A stretch of 64,000 nucleotides of DNA from assembly GCA_963977525.1 (NCBI GenBank), contig CAXBPC010000003.1:124001-188000 (forward strand), written 5' to 3'. This document shows, in pieces, positions 54,231 through 61,073 of this stretch (positions are counted from its first letter, which is position 1; each line of letters begins with the position of its first letter). The translations under genes were made by a program, and so were the position numbers. The notes below the pieces were generated by a model. It had not been told where the DNA came from. It worked only from the letters and a program-made list of their open reading frames with translations, and did no database searches. Source of the stretch: Ancylomarina sp963977525 (GTDB taxonomy: Bacteria; Bacteroidota; Bacteroidia; Bacteroidales; Marinifilaceae).

Positions 54231-54386
54231 AGTCAATTTCTTGATTTTTCAATTTTGCGGATTTCTCTAAGATCCATATTTAATTCAAAGAGAAAGCTTA
54301 CCTTCAAAGAAGGAATAAACAATTTATGATATAGAGGAAACTAATTACTGATTAAAAAAAGATGATCAACTCACTAATAAGACTTG

Positions 54387-54417
54387 CTTGTCTTTTACTC
54401 TTTTTTAATTAAATTTG
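54387..54417 (+). promoter_or_regulatory. Promoter upstream of the E2 gene
   Basis: CTTG (54387-54390), a 19-bp spacer and TAAATTTG (54410-54417) fit the Bacteroidota TTTG-N19-TAnnTTTG consensus. The ATG lies 43 bp further on. This is the best promoter in the window. Confidence 0.6.
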
Positions 54418-54460
54418 CATTCTATTTAGACTAAATAAACAAACACTAAACAAAATCAAT

Positions 54461-55768
54461 ATGGCAAAATACGAAATCTTTCTTCCAGCTATGGGTGAAG
54501 GAATCATTGAAGCTACAATTACAAAGCTCCTTAAAAAAGAAGGCGATTCTATCGAAGAAGAAGATTCAATCATGGAAATTGCAACAGATAAAGTTGATTC
54601 AGAAATCCCTGCTCCAGTAAGTGGAGTAATTGCAAAAATATTATTTGAAGAAGGTGATGTACCAAAAGTTGGTGATATCGTTGCGATAATCACAACTGAT
54701 GGTGAAAACATTGATGACTCAGATACAAGCTCGAAATCAGAAGAAGCTCCTATTGAAAATAAAGTACCTGAGATTACTTTAGCTCCAATTACTGTTAAGG
54801 AAAGTGAGCCAATGAAAGCCAAAACCGAAAATGGCAATTTCATTTCACCTCTTGTAAGAACAATTGCCAAAGCCGAAAACATAACAAACGAAGAACTAAA
54901 TTCTATTGCTGGTTCTGGTGAAGCTAAGCGAATTACCAAGAAAGATATTCTTCAATATATTGAAGATCGTAAAACTGTAAAGGTTGCAAAGCCGGTTGTT
55001 TTGCCTTCAGCACCTGCACCTCAAATGATTGCTACACCCCACAAGTCGTATACTGGGCAAAACGTTGAAATAATTGAAATGGATAGAATGAGAAAACTTA
55101 TTTCTCATCATATGACCAATTCTCTTCAAGTTTCAGCTCACGTAACTTCTTTTATTGATGTTGATGTAACACCAATTGTTCAATGGAGAGATAAGATTAA
55201 AAATGATTTTCTGAAAAAACATAATCAGAAATTAACTTATACACCAATCTTTGTTGAAGCTGTAACTAAAGCGATTCATGATTATCCATTGATAAATGTT
55301 TCGGTTGATGGTGATAAAATTATTCGTAAGAATTTCGTCAATATCGGAATGGCTACTGCCTTGCCTAATGGGAACCTAATTGTTCCAGTTATAAAAGATG
55401 CAAACGAGAAAAACCTGATTGGCTTAAGTAAATCGGTTAATGATCTTGCAAATCGTGCTAGAGTTAATGGGTTAAAACCTGATGAAATTCAAGGAAGCAC
55501 ATTCACAATCACAAATCTAGGCGCATTTGGTAGTACAACAGGTACTCCAATTATCAATCAGCCTGAAGTGGCTATTTTAGCAATTGGTGCAATCAAGAAG
55601 AAGCCAGCAGTTATTGAAACACCTCAAGGTGACAGTATTGGAATCAGACATATCATGGTTCTTTCATTATCATACGACCATCGTGTTGTTGACGGTGGAC
55701 TTGGTGGCATGTTTTTAAAGAGAGTCGCTGAAAACCTTGAAAACTTTGATACAAGTCAATTATTTTAA
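54461..55768 (+). CDS. Dihydrolipoamide acyltransferase (E2)
   Basis: 435 aa. One lipoyl domain with Lys in EIATDKVDSEIPAP (about 43), a peripheral subunit-binding domain (ISPLVRTIAKAENI, about 127) and the catalytic domain (about 200-435; HHMTNSLQVSAHVTSF, LSYDHRVVDGGLGG). It is the core of a 2-oxo acid dehydrogenase complex; which one (pyruvate, branched-chain or 2-oxoglutarate) cannot be decided here, since E1 and E3 are not adjacent. The name odhB/bkdB is therefore withheld. Confidence 0.92.
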   Translation: MAKYEIFLPAMGEGIIEATITKLLKKEGDSIEEEDSIMEIATDKVDSEIPAPVSGVIAKILFEEGDVPKVGDIVAIITTDGENIDDSDTSSKSEEAPIENKVPEITLAPITVKESEPMKAKTENGNFISPLVRTIAKAENITNEELNSIAGSGEAKRITKKDILQYIEDRKTVKVAKPVVLPSAPAPQMIATPHKSYTGQNVEIIEMDRMRKLISHHMTNSLQVSAHVTSFIDVDVTPIVQWRDKIKNDFLKKHNQKLTYTPIFVEAVTKAIHDYPLINVSVDGDKIIRKNFVNIGMATALPNGNLIVPVIKDANEKNLIGLSKSVNDLANRARVNGLKPDEIQGSTFTITNLGAFGSTTGTPIINQPEVAILAIGAIKKKPAVIETPQGDSIGIRHIMVLSLSYDHRVVDGGLGGMFLKRVAENLENFDTSQLF

Positions 55769-55801
55769 AGGAAATTTCAACTCTAATATATTTATCAAAA
55801 G

Positions 55802-55833
55802 AAAACGTAGAATATTAATTCTGCGTTTTTTTT
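55802..55833 (+). terminator. Terminator of the E2 gene
   Basis: AAAACGTAGAAT and ATTCTGCGTTTT form a 12-bp stem (one T-G pair) with an ATTA loop and more Ts. Confidence 0.85.
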
Positions 55834-56069
55834 ATGCAATAAAATCAAAGTTTTTTCTATCTTGCATTGTTCAGTTGTAATAAGGCTTATCACAGTTTGT
55901 CTAAGTCTTTTATCTGATCAAACTAGCCTATTTTGAAACAATGATTTTGAAAGGAATTATTCGATTATTCTACTTAAAATCCGCGATTATTATTTATTAA
56001 AATGAGATTCAGAAAGAACACTATTCTCTCATTTTATATGATAATTAATTGTCTGAAATATTAAAAAAT

Positions 56070-58916
56070 ATGATGAAGTTGAATTTTGGAATTCACGCAA
56101 AAACATCCACTCAACTTTTAAGAACCTTTTTGTTCTTTATAATTATAGCAATTGGTATCAACAACAGTTTCGCCAGTAATCCTCTCTCTAACAGCGACAA
56201 AACAAGCAAGCGTAAGAAAACTAAGATGGCAGAAATGTATTTTGCCAATAAAAATTACGGTGAAGCAGCCCCTATTCTTTTCGATTTACTACTTCTTGAT
56301 AGAAAAAATTCTGATCTCAACAATATGCTGGGAGTCTGTTATTTTAATCTAGAATCTGAAAAAGAAAAATCGACCGAATACCTTGAAAAAGCAATTCGAT
56401 ATACAAAATCAAGAAATAATATACCACTTGCATATTATTACAATTTGGGTAAATCTTATCACATTAACTATCAGTTTAGCAAGGCAATAAGAACCTACAA
56501 CAACCTTTTAAACTTGGTTGCTCGTGAGGATTTGCAGTATACCTCTGAAATTGAACGAGAGATTGAAATATGTAGAAATGCTATTCAACTAACAGAAAAC
56601 CCAGTTAATATCACAGTTGAAAATTTAGGTAATTCGATTAATACAGAATATGCTGAACACAGTCCTGGTGTAACTGCGGACGAAACAACTATGGTTTTCA
56701 CATCTCGTAGAAATGGTACTGGTAGTAAAGTTGATAAGGATGGTCAATTCTTTGAAGATATTTATCTTTCACATCAAGTTAATGGCGTTTGGTCTGAACC
56801 CGAAGGCGTCAGTATCTTGAACACAAAAGATCATGATGCTTCAATCTCAATTTCTGCTGACGGACAAGAAATTTACGTATATAAAGCTGGTTACTATAAT
56901 AATAATGAATCTAATGGTGGTGATATCTACGTAAGTAAAAAAAATGGTGAAAACTGGACTAGGCCACAAAAACTAAATTCTGATATTAACTCACCAAGTA
57001 AGGAGAGTCATATTTCAATTGCTACTGATGGCAGAACTATCTATTTTTCTAGCGATAGACCTGGTGGGTATGGGAAAATGGATATTTATAGCGTAAAAAG
57101 GCTGCCTAATGGTCAATGGGGACCAGCACAAAACCTTGGTCCAAATATTAATACAATTTATGATGACGAAGCTCCTTTTATTCATCACGATGGAATAAGC
57201 CTTTATTTTAGTTCTAAAGGACACAAAACAATGGGAGGATTTGATGTATTCAAATCAACTTTCGAAAATGGCCGCTGGAATAAACCAGTAAATATTGGTT
57301 TTCCAATAAACTCAACAAAAGAAGATATTTATTACACCCCAACTCCTGATGGTAAAAGAGCTTATATGGCTTCATACAGAAAAGGAACCTTTGGGAGAGC
57401 TGATATATTCAGAATTCAAACTCCTGATGCTGAAAACACAGGTCTATTCGTTCTAAAAGGTAAATTGGTTAACACAAAAGGTAAACCTGTGGGACACGCT
57501 AGAATAACCTTGAGCACGAACAACAAAACCATTGGTTTGTATCGTCCTAATACAGCTACAGGTAAGTTTCTTTTTATTATCAATGCAGGGAAACAATACA
57601 ATTTAGAAGTTAGAGCTGAAGGATATAGACCATTGAGCACGGTTATGAATGTTCCTGCCGAATATGCGAACAAGGAAAACCATAGCGTTATTACACTTCT
57701 ACCTCTTTCACTTTATTTAGAGGATGAAGAAGATTACCCAGAAAACATGGACTTAATCGACTACGATGCTAGTAAGATTAAGAAAGAAGTAGCAAAAGTT
57801 GAAGTTCCTGAAGTAAAAGCAGATACTTTACCAAAGACATTAGAAACTACAGAATTACCAATAATTAAACCTGTAGCTAAAACTCCTGAGATTCCTAAAA
57901 AGGTTGTTAAGGAAGAAGTTAGTTCGGTTCCGCCTTTGGTTCCTCTCTATTTCACTATTGAAATAAGCACCTCTGACTCAAGCATTCTTGCTAAGTATAA
58001 AGATATACCTGGAGTTGAGGAAGTTAAAAATCCGGAAAATAAGTTTTCATACATTCTTGGTAAATATGTAGATTACGAAGATGTAGTGAAGGTGAAAAAA
58101 GAATTAGAGAAAAAAGGATTAAAGAATATAAAGATTCGAATGATCCAAAAAGATCAGATTCTAAAAGAGGCAAGCAAGAAGGATAATTACTATACTATAC
58201 AAATCTTGGCTCTTCAGCTTCCAATAGCTCCAGAGATGTTTAACAAACTTGATAATGTTAAAATTTTCCAAGGTGAAGACGGTTTGAGTAGATATACTTA
58301 TAAGAAATTTAGAACCTTAACTTCTGCAAAACACGAATTAAACAGATTAATCCGATTAGGATACTGGGATTCATTTATACAAACTGTAATTAATGATGAA
58401 CTAGTCTATCCTGAGATGAAATTCTCAACGAGTACAGCTTATACTATACAGCTAATGTCTCTTAAAGATGTTAGACCTGTCTCTTACTTTAAGAATTTGA
58501 AAGGTGTTAATGTTTATAGAGATTCTAATAATATTTATAGATATAGCTATAAAATCTTCCCTTCGAAGTATGAAGCTCAGCTTGCTCTGGGTGAGGTGTT
58601 GAGAAAGAATTACTGGGATGCCTTTGTTCGTAAAGCATATTGGGGTGAAGAAATTCTATTCTCGAATTTCAACACTAAGAAATCGAATAAGTACACCATT
58701 CAGATTATGGCTTTAAATAACCCAAAATCGCTGAATTATTTCAACAACTTACCAGTTGAAAGACTAAACATGAATAAGGGTAAGGATGGTTTATCAAGAT
58801 ACACCTACGAGGCTTTTGAAGATAAGAACGAAGCGAAAACTTATTTAGATATTGTATTCAAAGAAGGTTACTTCGATGCCTTTACACGAACTATTAAGTG
58901 GTACAACAAGAATTAA
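56070..58916 (+). CDS. PorE-like envelope protein with TPR, PD40, CRD and SPOR-type repeats
   Basis: 948 aa from ATG at 56070 (a second ATG follows at 56073; the TTG at 56049 is less likely). Signal-type helix (about 17-38), TPR-like region (about 50-170; KMAEMYFANKNYGEAAPILFDLL), WD40/PD40 beta-propeller (about 190-470; repeated ISISADGQEIYV, HISIATDGRTIYFSSDRPGGYGK), a carboxypeptidase-regulatory domain (about 475-550) and four repeats of a SPOR-like unit (about 630-945; YTIQILALQ, YTIQLMSLK, YTIQIMALN). PorE of T9SS and OmpA relatives has the same start but an OmpA end; here SPOR repeats would bind peptidoglycan. Confidence 0.8.
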   Translation: MMKLNFGIHAKTSTQLLRTFLFFIIIAIGINNSFASNPLSNSDKTSKRKKTKMAEMYFANKNYGEAAPILFDLLLLDRKNSDLNNMLGVCYFNLESEKEKSTEYLEKAIRYTKSRNNIPLAYYYNLGKSYHINYQFSKAIRTYNNLLNLVAREDLQYTSEIEREIEICRNAIQLTENPVNITVENLGNSINTEYAEHSPGVTADETTMVFTSRRNGTGSKVDKDGQFFEDIYLSHQVNGVWSEPEGVSILNTKDHDASISISADGQEIYVYKAGYYNNNESNGGDIYVSKKNGENWTRPQKLNSDINSPSKESHISIATDGRTIYFSSDRPGGYGKMDIYSVKRLPNGQWGPAQNLGPNINTIYDDEAPFIHHDGISLYFSSKGHKTMGGFDVFKSTFENGRWNKPVNIGFPINSTKEDIYYTPTPDGKRAYMASYRKGTFGRADIFRIQTPDAENTGLFVLKGKLVNTKGKPVGHARITLSTNNKTIGLYRPNTATGKFLFIINAGKQYNLEVRAEGYRPLSTVMNVPAEYANKENHSVITLLPLSLYLEDEEDYPENMDLIDYDASKIKKEVAKVEVPEVKADTLPKTLETTELPIIKPVAKTPEIPKKVVKEEVSSVPPLVPLYFTIEISTSDSSILAKYKDIPGVEEVKNPENKFSYILGKYVDYEDVVKVKKELEKKGLKNIKIRMIQKDQILKEASKKDNYYTIQILALQLPIAPEMFNKLDNVKIFQGEDGLSRYTYKKFRTLTSAKHELNRLIRLGYWDSFIQTVINDELVYPEMKFSTSTAYTIQLMSLKDVRPVSYFKNLKGVNVYRDSNNIYRYSYKIFPSKYEAQLALGEVLRKNYWDAFVRKAYWGEEILFSNFNTKKSNKYTIQIMALNNPKSLNYFNNLPVERLNMNKGKDGLSRYTYEAFEDKNEAKTYLDIVFKEGYFDAFTRTIKWYNKN

Positions 58917-58955
58917 AATACTAATTGAATATTCATTATTCTTTTAATAGACTTT

Positions 58956-59483
58956 ATGCAAATCTTGGAAAACAATTCAATTCAACTACGAGCTCTAGAG
59001 CCTGAAGATCTTCAGCTACTTTATAAGTGGGAGAATAATTCAGATATCTGGGAAGTTAGTCATTGCCAAAAACCTTTTTCACTATTTGTATTAAAGCAAT
59101 ACTTAGAAAATTCTCACCTAGATATTTATGAGAGTAAGCAGCTAAGGTTGGTTATTGAATTGAAAGAAAACAATGAAGCAATTGGTTTGATAGATCTATT
59201 CGACTTCGATCCTTTTCACAATAGAGCAGGAATTGGTGTACTCCTTCATGATAAAATTCATCGCCAAAAAGGTTATGCAAATGAAGCTTTAGAAACATTA
59301 ATCAGCTATTGCTTTAAGAGTTTACAATTACATCAGCTCTATTGCAATATCACAACTTGTAATCAAGCTAGTGTTGATCTTTTTTGCTCAAAAGGTTTCG
59401 AAATAACGGGAACAAAAAAGCAATGGATTAAAAGTAAAGACGGTTGGAAAGATGAATTATTTCTTCAGCTGATTAACGCTTAA
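58956..59483 (+). CDS. GNAT family N-acetyltransferase
   Basis: 175 aa. Starts with the RimJ/L-like LRALEPEDLQLLYKWENN. The acetyl-CoA motif is GVLLHDKIHRQKGYANEALE and the last strand CFKSLQLHQLYCNITTCNQASVDLFCSKGFE. An acyl group is moved from acetyl-CoA to an amine; the substrate is unknown. It lies 39 bp after the PorE-like gene and ends at the terminator 59515-59539. Confidence 0.88.
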   Translation: MQILENNSIQLRALEPEDLQLLYKWENNSDIWEVSHCQKPFSLFVLKQYLENSHLDIYESKQLRLVIELKENNEAIGLIDLFDFDPFHNRAGIGVLLHDKIHRQKGYANEALETLISYCFKSLQLHQLYCNITTCNQASVDLFCSKGFEITGTKKQWIKSKDGWKDELFLQLINA

Positions 59484-59514
59484 CAATTAAAAATACAGAA
59501 CCTATTTATACAAG

Positions 59515-59539
59515 AAAAGTCCAGCAATGCTGGACTTTT
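59515..59539. terminator. Bidirectional terminator
   Basis: AAAAGTCCAGC and GCTGGACTTTT form a perfect 11-bp stem with a three-base loop. Confidence 0.85.
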
Positions 59540-59565
59540 ATATTTACTAACCCGATATGGGATCA

Positions 59566-59772
59566 TTATTCAACAATAATGACTTCGTCAAAGATTTCAA
59601 TTTTATCTCCTGGGCGAATTTTAGCTCGTTTACGGTATTCAATTTCTCCATTACGAGTAACTTGACCATCTTCTACAAAAATCTTAGCCTGTGCACCACT
59701 TTCGCTAATACTCAAAGCTTTTATAAGCTTTATTAGTTCAATATACTCTGTATCTAATTTAAAGTTAATCAT
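59566..59772 (-). CDS. S4-domain RNA-binding protein, YbcJ-like
   Basis: 68 aa. It is a single S4 domain (LIKLIKALSISESGAQAKIFVEDGQVTRNGEIEYRKRAKIRPGDKIE), the size and pattern of YbcJ. It should bind structured RNA, perhaps rRNA or tRNA. Start ATG at 59770-59772. It lies 58 bp from the SpmA-SpmB fusion gene. Confidence 0.85.
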   Translation of the reverse strand: MINFKLDTEYIELIKLIKALSISESGAQAKIFVEDGQVTRNGEIEYRKRAKIRPGDKIEIFDEVIIVE

Positions 59773-59830
59773 AGCTTAATGGTTATTACATTTATAAAAA
59801 TTGAGTGGCAAAGATATTCTTTTCCAAAGA

Positions 59831-61063
59831 CTAATGAAAGAATAAATAAGCAATACCAATTGCAGCTATAATTCCAGCTAAGTCGGCAATTAGTCCGCAT
59901 GTAATAGCATATCGAGTATTCTTTATACCTACAGCCCCAAAATAAACTGCCACGATATAAAAAGTCGTATCAGTAGCACCTTGCAAAACTGATGTCATAC
60001 GCCCAACAAAACTATCAGCTCCATACTGAGTCATCGCATCAACCATCATGCCTCGTGCTCCTGATCCACTTAAAGGCTTCATTAAAGCAGTCGGTAAAGC
60101 AGGTATAAAATCACCATTAACACCTAACATGATACAAAGTTTCTCTATGGATTGAATAAACAAATCCATGGCACCTGATGCTCTAAAAACACCAATGGCA
60201 ACCAATATAGCAATCAGATAAGGAATAATCTTTATAGCAATATTAAAACCATCTTTTGCACCTTCGATAAAACTTTCATAAACATTGACTTTACGAATAA
60301 AAGCAAGCAATATAAAAGATACAATTACTGAAAAAAGAAAGACATTACTGACAACTCTCGAAATCAAAGCAATTTGCTCCTTCTCAATACTAGAGAAGTA
60401 CAAAATAATTGCAATAATAAACGCGGTCATTCCTCCTAAATAAAGTAGAATAACCTTATCCCAAAGCTTTATCTTTTGCATTATGGCAACAGCAATTAAA
60501 CCTGTAATAGTAGAGAAATATGTAGCAAGCAATATTGGAATAAATATATCTGATGGATTAACCGCTCCAAGTTGAGACCTATAAACCATTATAGATATTG
60601 GAATAATAGTTAATCCTGAAGTGTTAAGAACTAAAAACATGATTTGAGCATTCGATGCTCGATCTTTAACAGGATTTACATCTTGCATTTGAGTCATAGC
60701 CTTTAGGCCCATAGGCGTTGCTGCATTATCTAAACCCAACATATTTGCAGCTAAATTCATCATGATAGAACCATGAGCAGGATGATCTTTAGGCAACTCC
60801 GGGAATAAGCGATTGAAAAATGGGCCAATCAAACGAGAGAAAATTTTGATAATCCCTCCTCGTTCACCAATTTTCATGATACCCAACCAAAGTGTTAAAA
60901 CCCCAGTTAATCCCAGAGAAATATCAAAGCCTGTTTTAGCCATATCAAAAGTTGAATTAACCATCGCAGGAAACACTTCCATGTCACCGAAAAAAATCAA
61001 CTTAATTAAACCAACTACAAATGCTAACACGAAGAAGAAAACCCAGATATAATTTAATGCCAT
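59831..61063 (-). CDS. SpmA-SpmB fusion, nucleoside-recognition domain protein
   Basis: 410 aa, about ten TM helices. The first half (about 1-200) is SpmA-like (LGLTGVLTLWLGIMKIGERGG, MMNLAANMLGLDNAATPMGLKAM) and the second half SpmB-like (GAKDGFNIAIKIIPYLIAILVAIG, FIPALPTALMKPLSGSGARGM, VLQGATDTTFYIVAVYFG). In spore formers these are two proteins. Bacteroidota do not sporulate but carry the fusion, and its role is unknown. It lies 10 bp downstream of the long repeat protein gene and may be in its operon. Confidence 0.88.
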   Translation of the reverse strand: MALNYIWVFFFVLAFVVGLIKLIFFGDMEVFPAMVNSTFDMAKTGFDISLGLTGVLTLWLGIMKIGERGGIIKIFSRLIGPFFNRLFPELPKDHPAHGSIMMNLAANMLGLDNAATPMGLKAMTQMQDVNPVKDRASNAQIMFLVLNTSGLTIIPISIMVYRSQLGAVNPSDIFIPILLATYFSTITGLIAVAIMQKIKLWDKVILLYLGGMTAFIIAIILYFSSIEKEQIALISRVVSNVFLFSVIVSFILLAFIRKVNVYESFIEGAKDGFNIAIKIIPYLIAILVAIGVFRASGAMDLFIQSIEKLCIMLGVNGDFIPALPTALMKPLSGSGARGMMVDAMTQYGADSFVGRMTSVLQGATDTTFYIVAVYFGAVGIKNTRYAITCGLIADLAGIIAAIGIAYLFFH

Positions 61064-61073
61064 AAGTCTTATT

